DNA of 64,000 nucleotides from Aphidius gifuensis. Its lineage: Eukaryota; Arthropoda; Insecta; Hymenoptera; Braconidae. The DNA lies in contig NC_057790.1 in NCBI RefSeq assembly GCF_014905175.1, positions 6,448,001 through 6,512,000 of the forward strand, read 5' to 3'. A program made the translations under genes and the position numbers. Positions 9,907 to 24,900 of this stretch are shown here, piece by piece. The first letter of the stretch is position 1. Each line of letters opens with the position of its first letter. The notes under the pieces were generated by a model. It made no database searches, had not been told where the DNA came from, and was given only the letters and a program-made list of their open reading frames with translations.

Positions 9907-12900
9907 CTACGATGTGAATACATTAAATTTCATTTAAACAAACTCACATATGATACATCAACATAATATAAACAATCATCTCATAAAAAATGAAAATAAA
10001 TTTTTTGAAATAAATTTCATTCAATTTTTTAAATAATTATATTTATTTAAATTATTATTATTATTTAAATAATATATTTTCGGGTATTTTATGGTTTTTT
10101 AAAAATATTATTGTTTATAATTTATTTTATTATTGTTTATAAAAATTATTAATTGATAATTTGAATTGAAAAAAATAAAAATTAAATTTTTTTTTTTTGT
10201 TTTTTTTTTTGTCAATAAAAGCTCCATTTATTTAAATAATAATAATTATTATCATTTGAAAATATATTTTCAGGTATTTTATAGTTTTTAAACATATTAT
10301 CATTTATAATTTATTTTATTATTGTTTATAATAATTTTTTTTGAAAAATCAATGTCAATGAAAAAAATTATATATATAATTAAAAAAAACATTCATTTTT
10401 GTAAATAAATTTCATTCAATTTTTTAAATAATTATATTTATTTAAATTATTATTATTATTATTTAAATAATATATTTTCGGGAATTTTATAGTTTTTTAA
10501 AAATATTATCATTTATAATTTATTTTATTATTGTTTGTAACAATTAGTAATTTTAATTGAAAAAATTAAATTTTTTTTTTTTTTTGTCAATAAAAGCTCC
10601 ATTTATTTAAAAAATAACTATTATTATTATTTAAAAATATATTTTCAAGTATTTTATAATTGTTTATAATAATTTTGATTAAAAAAATTACATTTTTTTT
10701 TGAAAAATCAATGTCAATGAAAAAAAAATAAATATAAATAAAAAAAATATTCATTTTCGAGTTTTTTCATTAATTTTGTATGCATTCAATCGTAAATGAG
10801 AGATGAAAAAAAAATATATAAATAACTTGAAAGAAAAACCACCGAAAATGAGACTCGCAAGGAAAAAAAAAAAAAAAAAAAAAATTTGTAAGTACATGTT
10901 AGTGCTCTCAGTGTTAATATGTGTGAGTAAACACCAAGTACGTTGGTGATGAAAAAAAATAGCAAAAAGAAAATCAATAAATAATGAAAATTTATTAATC
11001 AAAAATTTTTAATTTGCATAGGGGAATGAAAGAATATTAAATAACGTGTGCACAGTAGTTTTTTTTTTAAATTTTTTTTATTTTCTTGGAGCAGATAAAA
11101 AGGGAGGATGATAAAAAGAGGGGTTTGTCGAAAAAAAAATAATATAAAAGAAGGAAAAATAATACGAATTTGAACTGTATATATATATTTTTTAATTTAT
11201 ATTTTCCTCTGTTTGTTATTGAAACCATTTTACTGTAACAAACATCAACTTCAGTATCAAGAAATTTTTTTTTCCTACAAAGATTTGAGTGCAAAAGCAC
11301 GATGATTGTATTTCATCATTGTCCTTTTTATCTTTTCAATTTTATTTCTATTCAATATTTTTTTTTATAAAAATATATATTTTTTCAAGTCTAATAAACT
11401 TTATTTTATCTTGCATTATTTGTCCAACAACAAACACAACAATTCACATTGTTAAAAAATCATTTGTATTATATTTTTTCTTCTATTAAAATTTTTTTTC
11501 AACAATTTATTTAAACTGCCATCAAAAGAATTAGTTAAATCCTTTAAAAGCCCTGATTTTTTATTCAATTTATTATTATTTTTTGATCAAACAGATGAAA
11601 TAATAAATAGCATTAAAAAAAAATTCAAATAATAAAAAAAAAAATAAAAAAACTACTGAATTTTTTTAATTTAAATAAATTCATAACTAAAATAAAAATT
11701 CCATGAATATGAAATTATATATTAAATTATCAACCGGATATATGTTTGAGTTGATATAAAAAAAAAAAAAATAAAAAAATTCATCGGACTGTGACAATGT
11801 AATGAGACCGATTTTCCTGCAATTTTTGCAAGGGTGATAATACGACATTGCCAAGTAGAAAAATAAAAAAAGTAACTTCCTCATTTATATATGCTCACCC
11901 TTGTGTCATCTTATACATATTTGTACATAGCTTTTACATGCATTCATATATATCAAACACATATATAGCCCATCGTGTCTGTCTCGAGTCACAAGTTGTT
12001 CTCAAGGGTGACTTGTATATTATGCGAGTCTAGAAGTGAAGATTCCGTGACGTTTGACTGTCTGCTTTTTGCATATACATCTTCATATAACCCCATACAC
12101 ATATGTCCTTAATTTTACATTAAAAAAAAATAATAAAATGCATTATTAATTAACTAACAATACATTTTATTAAATTTTTTTTAAAATCACAATTTCGATA
12201 AGAAAAAAATTCGATTTTTCTTTACGAAAGATTTTTCGATTTTTTTTTTTTTTTTGTAAAATAAAGTTTAAAGGGGTAGTTTGAATACAGTATTATTTTG
12301 AATTTTTTATTGTTGCTATTTTATGATTTTTTTTGTATTGTTATTTTGTTTTTTTTTTTGTAAATGGAGTTTTTTTTTTTTTTTTTTTCGATTTTTAACA
12401 ACCATCAAATGGAGAAAATAATTTTTTAGAAAAAGTAAAAAAAAAAAAACTACATGTAGTTGAAAAAAAAGAGAATATATGTATTTTTTTTTTTTTTTTT
12501 TTTTTTTTGTCTTTAGTTTTATTTGCTTTCACTCCTTTTTTCCTCTTTGGATACTTGGAGGGTAGTTTGAGGGAGTTTCTCGCACACGCCATCGTTGCTA
12601 TGGTAACATATATATATAGAGTATGCGCGAAAGTTGATAGACACTTGGGGGGATAAAGGGGCAATAAAAAAAATAGAAAAAAAAAAAGAAAAAACCAAGA
12701 ACCACGGTCGATGCGAACGCACCATAAAGTTTTATGGCCCTCTAGAAAACTCCAGGGGCCAGACGTGCACACCCGCGTGATACTACTCTTTGTATATATA
12801 AAATAAATTTTTTTTTTTATTTTCTATATAAAAAAAGTATATGATTGATTGATTTTTTAAAAGGTATTAGTTTTTTTATAAAATAGAAAAAATTTATTTC

Positions 12901-15900
12901 AAAATTAACACTAGAATGAAAAATATATATTTTTTTTTTTTCTAATTATAGAAAATTCATAAAGTTGTTTGATAAAAATTGATTATCACAATTTTTTTTC
13001 GAATTTTTATTATATTTTTATTATTCGATAAAAAAAAGGATATTTCTTTTTTTTTTTTTTTTGATTATTTTGCCACAGGGATATACAGGTTTGATATGAA
13101 TAAAAAAAAAAAATAGTCGACACGGAAATTCGTTTATTTTTCAAATCATTTGGGAGTTGAAAATAAATTGAATAAAATTGACAGAGTTGTGAGTAGATAT
13201 ATAAAAAAGGTGATAACAATGAGTATGAAATTTTATAAAAATTTTATTAATACTAAAATTTTTTTTTATACTATCAAAATATACATAGTATGTAAAAAAA
13301 AAATAATGAAGTTTCATATTTTTCGAGTTTACATTTATTTTTTATATGGTAATTTAATATTTAGCTCAAATATGAAAATTTAACGATTGAAAAAATGTCG
13401 GGAAAGTACTATTAAAATTAATTTTGAATAAAAATATTGATTAAAGTTAAAAAAAAAAAATGTTAACTCAGCATTTAGCAAAAAATTAAATTAAAAAAAA
13501 ACTGATGATTTAATATTTTTATCATTACAACAGCTATTTTTTATTAAACAAAAAATAAATGTAAAAAATTTTCCTATTATAAAATAAAGTACACTTGACC
13601 GCTATTTGTTCGTGATGTGATTGGTCAAAAATTTTTAGTATTTGTTTATAACTAATATTTTATTATTTTGTTTCTCATAATAACACGTTGTTACGTGTTG
13701 TTGTTCGGTTGCTACGTTTGTTTATTTTCGGCAATTAATTTATTTGGATTGTGTCGTTCCTAGATCAAAAGTTATATTGAAGCTTTTTATTAAGATCTAT
13801 ATATTCACATTTAATAGAAAAGTATAATTTTATTTATGAATACAAATAACACATATATAACTTAATATTTGAATAAAAAAAAAATTAGTGTGGTTACTAC
13901 ATTTATCAAGAACGTCATCATATTTATTAATATTACTTAATAAAAATAATATATTGATATTCAAATATTGTATAAAATATAAATATTTATCTAAATAAGT
14001 CAACATAAGTAGAACAAGTTAGTAAGTGGTTGTTCCACGTGATTGCTAATTATATTTTTTCATCAAATATAATAATGCTGTTTTAATAAAAAGCTGTAAT
14101 ATGAATTCGATACTTTGATCGAGCAACGACGCAACTGAAATGATTTAATGATTGTTTGAAATTTAATGAAATGATATTTCTGTTCATTACGATAATTAAT
14201 ATTGATTATAAAATTTGTTATAAAAAATTATTCACAAAATGGATAATGTAAAGCATAAATGATAATCGGTCAGTATGAACTATCAGGCAAGCTCGTGGTT
14301 AAGAGAGTCAGGGCATCGTTTTGCGGTGCTTGTAGTCTTGGGTTCAAACCCGGTGTTACGATTTGAATGCGGTTTTCTATCACTCGAATGCCATTGAATT
14401 TTGCGTAATGTCTTTGATCAATTATATTAGTCTGCGTAAAGTCTTTGATCAATTATAATCTTTTCTACTATCTCGTTCGCATAAGTGTTTCATTTCAAGG
14501 ATGAAGAACCTGGCGTATGGAACAAATATCTCCTTGGCAAAGAACGAGTAATGATAGCCTCTTTCCTGGTTCTCTGCTCGGAAATATTTGTCCCAGACGC
14601 CAAAATATCCTTTTGCAATTTCCAATTTAATAATTTTAATGACTTAGTTTTTTTTTTCAATATTAACAACAGTTTTGTTGTCAAGTATTCCTCCAAAGAG
14701 TAGTCTAAAAAATATAACAAACATAGTAACGCACATATAATCATAACGACACAATGAGTATCATCAAATGTCAAAAATTTATGATAAATAAATATTCTAT
14801 TTATTAATTTATTCCATTTATTAAATTTTATCCTTATTTTCATTTGACTTTTTTAATATTTACATTCCAAATATTGTATTGAATGTTTATTCATTTGATT
14901 TATTTATTCGATTGATTATTATATATTATTAACAAGATAATTATTACATTTCTTGGATAAAATTTAGTAGTATACTAGTAGTTTAAAATTTATAACAAAT
15001 GCTAATTAATTATTTAAAAATTTTTAAACATTGTATTTATTTATAAAACAATGTATGAAACATAACAAAAATATGATTTATTTAAATCGAAATTCGTCAT
15101 TTATTTTATTGTAATTTTACTGTCTTTTTTTTTATTTACATTAAAAAGGGAATAAATATTGGAAAAAGTATATTAGATATGATAAAAAAATATCAAATTA
15201 TTTGTAGTTTGCTCGATCATCAGTTGAGATATTAATTGTATGACTGACAAGATAAAATTACTGATCATTCTCGACAGATATATAAAACCTGACTCGAACA
15301 AATATTTATCCACAAAGACACACATCGGTCACTTGTCAAGAGTCTTTATCCAAAAAAAAAAATAAACTAAATAAACATTAAAAATTAAAATGTAAATAAA
15401 AAAAAATATATAAATAAATAAAGCATGAATGATTCAAAGAATCACTGCACATTACGATCGCAATTAACATCAAAGACATCCTCAAAATGTTTACACACAT
15501 GAACCAATATACACTAATACATCCATGAAAATATACGAAGTTTAAAATACCAGACTTGGCCATTAAAAAAAACATAAAAATACTTCAATTATTTTAATTG
15601 CAAATGCACAGTTGTTGCAAGCTTCCAGCACATAACAAAATTAAAATATGATTGAAAATAAAAATTACATACGTATACATATGTAAATAAAGAGAAAAAA
15701 ATTGAAAAAAAAAATTTGAGCTTTGTCGAAATAAAAAAATAATTATATTTTATACACATGTGTTATGTTATTATTATTATTTTCAGTCAATTTTTATTAT
15801 TATATAGCTAAAGTAGAAAAAGCTCTTGTTAAAAAGAAAAAAAAAATTTGTGTAATGCACACCTTGAATTAAAATAATTATTACTTCAAGCCATTCAAGC

Positions 15901-18900
15901 TGATTCTTGAGTTTAATATTTTTTTGAAATTCATTATTATTTTTTTGCACACTTTAATAAACATTAGCAAAAAATGTTACAAGTTTCATTACTGTAATTA
16001 GTTTTTCATCTAATAATTTGTTTCGTTTTTTTCTTTGATAATTTAAATTAAATTTCTTCTCGTATTTTCTTGTGAAATTTAATTTATATTCATTTTTTTA
16101 AATATTATTATAATATTGCTAATATATTGTTGTTATTATTATTATTTTCTTGACTTTATTTTTTCAAGTTTTTGTATTTTAGACATGAAATGTCTCTTCC
16201 CAGGTGATTCGAGACTCCTGGCACGTTTGCAATATACTCCCTCGTCAACTTTGTCTCACCCTGATGGCTTCGATGCTTCTATTTCTGGCCGTGTCGTGAA
16301 TTAGATAATTCGAGGATAGGGAAAGAAAAAAAAAAAAGGAGTTGGGTGGATTTGAAACCAAGAGGGAGAATGTAGTGAAAAAGAAGAAAAAATAAATAAA
16401 AATATAAAAAAGAAGGGGTCACAGCCGGCATCAGTTTCGTTGACCGAATGGCGAATCCTGGGAATTCTTGTTTCGTTTTTTTTTTTTTTATATTCTATCT
16501 CTTTTATAAAACCAGTATAAAGCTCATGATATAAATATAAAATATGTTTTTTTTTTATTTATTTTTGTATATAGAAACCAACCCTTAGTTTGTATACAGC
16601 CCATCATTAGAAATAAGAATAAAAGAAAAATATAAAAATAAATATAAAAAATAAGGGGGATGAGATATATAATACCCAAAGTTAAAACCAACTTGAATAT
16701 AAATTTCATTTCGTTCTATGTATTCACTATTATTATTATTTTATTATTCTTAATTTCAAGTAATGAACTTTGGTATACAAAAAAATCTACACGGTTTGAA
16801 TTACCAACCCCTTATGTATATGTGCTGAAATATCTTTCATTGTTTTGCATTTATTTACGATAAATTATTTTTTTTTTTTTTTACTTGAATGTACGATGGT
16901 TTTAACAATAATGTTACATGAAGTTATTGCAAAAGTATGTGCATATTTTATTTGGAAAATTTTTGCCCCTGCATTTCTGAGTGATCATAATTTTTTCGAC
17001 TAGATTTTTTTTCAATGGGTTTCGAAATACCTCTTATGGCCTTTTATGTTCCTAATACAAATCAGTATTTTTAGAATACATTTCTAAAAACTTTGGAAAT
17101 TACATTTTTTTTCTGTATTTTTGGACACAAGAACAAAGTAAACTTAAGATAAAGTTTTTTTGTAAGAAGAGCTGTAAAATTTACATACTATTTTATTTCT
17201 TAAAAAAAAATTTGTTTTTACATTGATAAATTATTAATATAAAAATAAATTAAACATAAATGTAATGTAAAAATAAATTAAAAATCTAAATTAACTTAAT
17301 ATGATTTATAAATATAATTATTATAGTTATAATGTCTATTTTATCTATTTTTTTAACGTAAAACTGTGATGAGTTTTTTTACGAATTATTTACATTTTTG
17401 TCATGGAAATTGTCCTAATTTTTTCTGTATTATTCGCGTTGTTCTTGCGCCCAAATTTATACGAAAAAAACTGTAATATCCACAGGATATTTTCCTCCGT
17501 GATTAATTTTAATTTAAAAAATATTGTATGAAAATTATTACAGCAATTTTCATTTATATAAAAATTACAATGCGACGGTTGCAAAAATAAAAAATTGTAA
17601 AATAATTTTGATGAAAAAAAATCAAGTCATTTATTGTCGTCAAGTAAAGTACACATGTTAAATAAATATTTCGTTTGGTTTCAGAAATTAATATTCTCAA
17701 TTTAATTTTGCATTGTTATCACTCAAATCTATTATTCTTCCAATCAATGGTTTTTTTAAATTTCCACTCGAGGATAATTTATTCTTTCTCTATACAAAAA
17801 AATTATCTTTATCAGTATATAATTGCCCTCAACTCTAAAAGATAATAATAGAATAGAAAAAAAAGAACACATATGTAATTAAATGTTCTAAAAAATTAAA
17901 ACCCCTTGTTATTATTTTCGTTATTTTCCACGATAACTAGTAATAATAATGTAGCACTTTATGTAAAACAAAAAAAAATGTGTTTATATCAATAAAAGAA
18001 ATATGAAATTTGTTATAGGGTATATATATTATAATTTTTTTTTCCTTTTGCCAACGAGTAGATTGTCTTATCTTTGTTAAAAGTAATCCTGGTGATTAAA
18101 GGCATTTTCATGGTAGACCGGCGTCAGCAGTATTTCACTTGAGAAAAAAAAAAAAAAAAAATCACTCACATCCATTCGCATATATCCTCACTATGTCATA
18201 TATGGGCTCTAGCACTCAAATATATAGCATCGAAAAAGAAGGAAAGAAAATAAATAAAGAATGTTTCAAAGCACCTTCTAATTTTCTCCATTATCATCAT
18301 TAACCAAAGACAAAAGAATTTGTGATACTCGTATAAATTCATATATATCAAACGAATTGAAACAAGGGATAATATATTTAACAGCTCGCTAGGGTGTTGA
18401 ATTTTTTAATATAATAAGATCTAAAATAAAAAAATAAATATGAATATTATCAAACGAAACGTGGGAATTTCGGTGATTTATTTGATGAGTGACTATTAAA
18501 ATATTTCGTAACAATAACGCCGATCGATCCACTTGATTTTTTTGAATTTTCATTTCAAGGACTCTTGAAATCTCAATGTCGTCTGATGAATTTTTTTTTA
18601 AATTACATCAATATCATATATCAATTTTCAAAAACTTGTTCAATTTATATTAATGAGTTTTTTTTAATCTTTAAACTTTAAATCAAGCCAATATAATTAC
18701 AAACTATTACAGGACAAATCTATTTTTATTTTTTTCAAATATTTGAAATTGGAAAACAACAAAACGATTAAAAGTTTTATCACGCTCATGTACGATGGTC
18801 GTTCGATCGTGATAGAAAAATAAAAAATAAATAAAAATGAGAAAGAAAAATCGTCGTTTAGGGTTGGATATTTTCACCTTCGGGTTTATCGTCTATCGAG

Positions 18901-21900
18901 GTCACGTAAAAATAAAAAAAATAAAAACAAAGGAAATATCCTCTTCTTTAGCAAATTTTTACTTTTCTATTTTTCCGTTTAAAAACTAAAAAAAAAAAAT
19001 GAAACACTTTTCTCTTCTTTATGGATATAAAAAACAACTTTTTATCGAAATTTTCTTTTTTTTTTTTTTTTCATATTTATTCTTCAATGTTCAGGAAAAA
19101 ATATGGGAAAAAGCGATTAGCTTTATATTTCAATTGTGTTTATTTTTGTCGAGCTTGAATTCTTAAAAATGTACCAGCACAATGTAGTCACATCACAATG
19201 TCATTTTTTTTTTTTTTTACGTTTTTACTCGATGTGAAATTTCCATTTTGTTTAAACCTTTTTTTTTTTTTTTATATCGTTAAAAGTGTTTGTATTTTTT
19301 TAAAAACATTTATCTTTTGTAAATTTTTACTGTTTTTATATACCTGTGATGGAAAAATGTGCAGAGTGACAACCATCAGGTGGTATATATATGATTTTAA
19401 TTATCCGACACAAAAAAAAAAAAAGAAATTAAAAATAAAAAAAAAAAAAGTATATGCAGACTGCAGCCAGAGGGTGTAGACGCACAAATCCAGGAGATTT
19501 TAAAGTCCCTCTTTTTAACACTTCGGCTTTTCAGGTTCAACAACTTCCGTTCTATTGTCAGTATTATATACATATAAACGCGAATACACGTTACATTTTG
19601 AGCGTGAAAGAAAACGGAAGTGAAGAAAAAAAAAACTCTTTTTTTTTTATTTTTTAAATTTATATAAGAAGAGACTATTACGAAACTAAAAGAGAACACT
19701 TTTTTTTTTTTTTTGTTATAGCTTTTTTATTTGAAAGGAATATCTTTACCGAGATTTTATTTTTTATTCAGCATATAATTTATAAATAATAATAATAAAT
19801 GAATTTATTTTTATGTTAAAAAAAATATATGCAATTTTATATTTTGTTAATACTTACATTGTACATTAATTTTAGCTGGTGAACTTTCAATGCTATTTCC
19901 ACTTTGTTCATGATAAGCAAGACAAACAAAATTACCACTGTCAAGTACTCTATTGACTCTTGTTATGTAAAGATCACTTCCAACTTGATGACGACGTGGA
20001 CTTGGTGCAAGATTTTGACCATCAAGTTTCCATGAATATTTAACACCTTTATTTGGTTGTGTTTCACATCGTAAACGTACTGGTGAACCTTCAATAACAG
20101 TATGATCTTCTGGATTTACAGAAAAAAATAATTCAACTCCTTGACTTCGAGCAATTTCAACTGAAAAAAATATAAACAAATAAAAATAAACATTAATATT
20201 AACAAATATATTATATTTTTACATTTTTCATTTTAATTAGAAAATAAAAAAATTTAAATTAATTAATATGCGTAATTATGTATTCATATAATATTTTAGA
20301 GAACATCATAATTTATTCAATGAACATCTCTGTGAATATTTTTACTCTTTACACCTTGAATTTATTTATTTTTCATTTCATTTTTAAATTTTAATATCAA
20401 AGAAAAAATGAAAAACACGTAAATACGCGATGAGAAATAATAAAACGAGAAAGAAGAAATATTTTATAATTTATTTACAGATGTTTTTTGGTATGTGTAA
20501 AAATTTATTTAAGGAGGTTATGCAGCTATCACTCTTTTTTTTTAAATATAATGAGAATGTTCTGAAATTTTGTACACAAGTAGATCTTTTCATTTTGAAA
20601 ACAACGGTATAATTATTTTTTTATGTTGATTGGTTTAATTTTTTGTAATTAATTATTGAAAATAATATTTAACATTGGCTCTTATGGAGATTTCAACCAT
20701 TTTTTTCGGATAGAAAAAATGATGAAAAAGTCTTGAAAAAAATCACACATATACTAGAAACCAAGTTTTATTAATTGCGCGAAAAGTTTTCATATGTTGA
20801 TCGGTCAATTAATTAGTAATTAATTATAAACTTTACAAAAATTAGATGTGGCCACGTATGGCATGTTCAAACACACACACATACCCGCAATCTCATATAT
20901 TGTATACGGGGTGCAGGCGCTTTTCACTTTATTTTTTTACAGTGTAGCCCGATTTCAGTTTTGTCTGTGACGTCAGAAGCGCCCCGCAACACCCGCAATG
21001 AATTTGTGCATAGCCTCCTTAATATCTCAACTGATACGATGGACCAAACTACAAATAATTTGATATTTTTTTATCATATCTAATATACTCTTTCCAATAT
21101 TTATTTCCTTTTTAATGTAAATAAAAAAAAGACAGTAAAATTACAATAAATGACGAATTTCGTTTTAAATAAATTATTTTAGCGCCCCGCAACACCTGCA
21201 ATGAATTTGTGCATAACCTCCTTAAAAAAAAAAATTACATACAAGTGTATATCGACACCCAATGAATGTAATACTCCCATTTCTTTCTGCTCGTATTTTT
21301 CAGACACTGAATAATAGCATGAGTATATATCAGATAAATTTTCCAGGCGAGCGAGCGTCATATTCACTTTCCAAGACGAAAAATTCAAACAAATAAATAA
21401 AATAAAAATGAAAAAATCTATAAATTAAATAAATAAAAGAAAAATTATATGTAAAGATTTATCCGGGTGCTTTAAGTATCTAAAATTGAGCTTTTTTATT
21501 TCAATCATTAAGGAGCTTTCAAGTGTTGCAAGTGGAAATCAACACCAAGATTTTCCAATAAGCCAATTGGCTTGCTGTAAACACACACACATTCTAAAAA
21601 TACATGTGAATGACAGATGAAATTACCCTACATGATTTTTCAACAATATTTTTATCCCCTCGACCAGTTTTCACCCTTCGTTTTATTTTTTTTTTCATCA
21701 TTATATTTTTTTTTTTCATTCAACTTTATCGTTTTTTTTTTTTTACAATTTACGACTGCAACGGATAAGACAGTATATAACATTTTTTTTGTGATAAAAA
21801 AAATATAGGTATATTTATTTAATCCATCGTGTCGAATCAGACAAATAAAATAATAATAATAAAATACTATTATTTTTATTCTTAGTTATTTTTATATATA

Positions 21901-24900
21901 TTTTTTTTTAAGTCATTGTTTTTACCAATTTAGCTGAGAATAACAAAAACGTGATCGCTTCACTTTTTGCCTCGTTTAAATTCAATAAAAAAAAAAGCAA
22001 AATTACAGCCATAAAAATGTGAAGAATAGAATTGATTTGAAGAAAAAAAAATCGATTAAAATAAAATATATATAAAAATAAATTTAGAGAGAATTTGATC
22101 CATGTGATTTTTAAAATGAATCGAGAAAAAGAATTTGATTAGACGGCTGTTTTTCGTTTTGAACCAAGTGAGGAAAGGTCCTGAGATCAAAAAAAAAAAA
22201 ATATATATATAAAAGTAGAAAAGAGAACCATAAATCTATCAGACCCTTCAGACATTTTTTTATTTTATTTGTTTCACCTTGGTTTATATACACACATGCA
22301 CATTTTTATATATTTTTTTTTGAACTATCTTCGCATGATGGTTACGAACCCACCTAATTTCTAAACCTCACGGGTCTCTGCAGGTATACACACTCTATTC
22401 ATATACGCAATATAAGCTGAGAATTTAAAAAAAATAAATATAAATACATAGAAAAAAAAATCATATATAACGAAAATTAAAATTTTCAATACTCCGGTGG
22501 GTTATGTGCAATTATTAGTTACTGTAATATTTTTTTTTTCAAATAAAATGTCATATTGTTTAGTCACAACATTACGAAATTTTATCATAAACATATGTTC
22601 ATCTGTGTGAGTGAGACGAACTAAGCAGGGCTGCCAACACTGCGCGTCGAATCTCCACAAAACATGATTTTGTTGGGTTCCAATGTAAATCGGGAAAAAA
22701 ACAGCCACATCAAATTTTTCTATTAGAATTCTAATAACTCCGTGAGTTTTAAAGATATCGTTTTCAAAATAGCGGCGATTTAAAGATCAAAATAAAAGGA
22801 AACTTTTAATTAGTCGGTGCAAATCGATCACGCTTACAGATAGAAAGTTATTTAATATTTAAAAAAAAAAAGAAAAAAAGGTTTTTAACATTTTTGTCAC
22901 TGGCAACTCTAATAATTATTTGAGAAAAAATCGAAAATATACAAATTAAAGAGATTGAAAATACGCTTCTTTTGGTTCTAACACGAAGTGTCTCTGACAA
23001 TTACTTTGGAAATGAGAGCGTTTTTTAATTTTCGGTAGACAAATCCAATACGTAGGTGATGCGAAGCGTCCCACCTACGTAATATTTCATCAATTGACTG
23101 TTTCTTATCAACAAGATAATTTTTTATTTTTTGATACATAAATTTTGTAAGTAGGGTTTTTTGTTTGCTAAAATTTTTATACTTCTTTTGTTTGTATAAT
23201 AATTTTTTTTTCATATTTTTTCATGCGTATATATAAACATAATATACATGTGCCTGTTATTCTTATATTTGTATATTACTCTCACGTTCACCCCTGAAAA
23301 TTTCAAGCGCGAAAAAAAGGGTCTCAGTGCTTATACATGTACTCGTTTCGTGATTGTCAGAGATTCATGGGAAGCCGCAGGGGCAATGCAAAGAAAAAAG
23401 AAAAAAATTGTAAAAAAATAATAAGAAAAGAAAAAAAAAAAAAAAAAAAAATTGTTGACGCATCCGTTGCATTATCTTTCTATGCATGTGTTGAAAAGAA
23501 AATAGAGGAAGAGGAGTGTTGTTAGTGGGTGTTGTTGAAGAGATATATATAAAAGATAGTAAAAGTAAGAGAAAAATATAAATAATAATAAAAAAATATG
23601 AAGAAATATGCATTGGAAGGCAAAAAATTTACAAAATGTCTCTGGGGGGATAAACAGTACCACTTTTACGATCCACTACCGAGATTGCAAGCACACACAC
23701 TCAAACCAGTGACTTGGCTTTTTTTTTTATACATTTTTTTGTTTCCCCGAGACTGATCCAAAACATTTCTCTCGTTGTGAGCTATATGAGCCAGCTGCCA
23801 CTGTACATTTTTATGACATTTATGGCTGAATTTTATTTATTATTTTTTTTATTTATTTTCATTTCAAACTTGTGTTAGTTTTATATTTTTTTTTTCGTCA
23901 AGATGTAAAAACAAAAAAAAATTTAAGTACTAATTAGTACATACGTATGCTTGTAGTTTAATTAGCAAATGAAAATAAAATATATGCAATTTTTATAAAT
24001 GACAATAGAAATAATAAGATGAGACAAAATTTAATTTAATTTTGATATTTTGGTAGATTGATTTGAGGTAATTCATATATTAATTATAAGATTGAGAAAA
24101 AATTTTTAATGAGAATTTAATGAGACTGAGGTGCATCAAGTGGTGATGAAAACAATTTTCATTATCTGATTAATTTTTTTTTTTGATTAATTATAGGAGT
24201 AGAAAATATAGTGAGGTATTTTTTATAATTAAATTTAACCATAGATAGTATAATTAATTTTTTCGATATTTATAATATGTGCTTATATTGATTTTAATTT
24301 TTAATTATATATATTAATTAGTGGTCAAAATGAATTTAAAAAGATTTTTTTAATTTTACTAACGAGTTTATTAATTACAAAATATTGATTATTATATTTC
24401 TTTTTTTTTTTTTCTTTAAACAAATTTCGTTTAGGGGAAGTTTCATCGTCTCTATCACGACGACTGATTGAGATAAATTATTTCGTGAGGGTTCATTTTA
24501 AAGGGGATAAAATATTCTATCTGTGATGAGTTTATTTATTTTTTTATCAATTACATTTATTTCATTTTTTTTTTTTTTTTTTAACGTGATGCAAATTATT
24601 AAAATGAGATTAAATTGAATAATTTTTTTAACGTATATATTTTTTTGATAATAATAATTTTAATATTAAGTATATTATATTTTTAATATAATATATAGGG
24701 GTTACTTAATAACTGGTCTCAATGAAAACCTCTTGGCTTTTATTCAACTTTACAAGTCCCGTATTTCTACTTAGTGTCTTATAACTTGTAGAATAAAGAC
24801 CGAAAAATATAAAAAAAAGTAAAAATAGAAGAAAATATTCTCAAGGGTATAATACATATAAAGGAAAATATTTCAAGAACTCACTTAAAGCCAAGATCAA

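Noticed and set aside
12395..12772. 125-codon minus-strand frame with Lys and Phe runs
   Set aside because: Produced by homopolymer tracts; no domain, signal peptide or phase link to off-track.
14276..14360. Functional tRNA gene
   Set aside because: Pol III box-like motifs are present but no acceptor or anticodon arm can be drawn, so a SINE is more likely.
22502..22708. 68-codon minus-strand frame inside the hairpin-ended element
   Set aside because: The frame is not maintained in the inverted copy at 52374-52992, so it is probably not coding.
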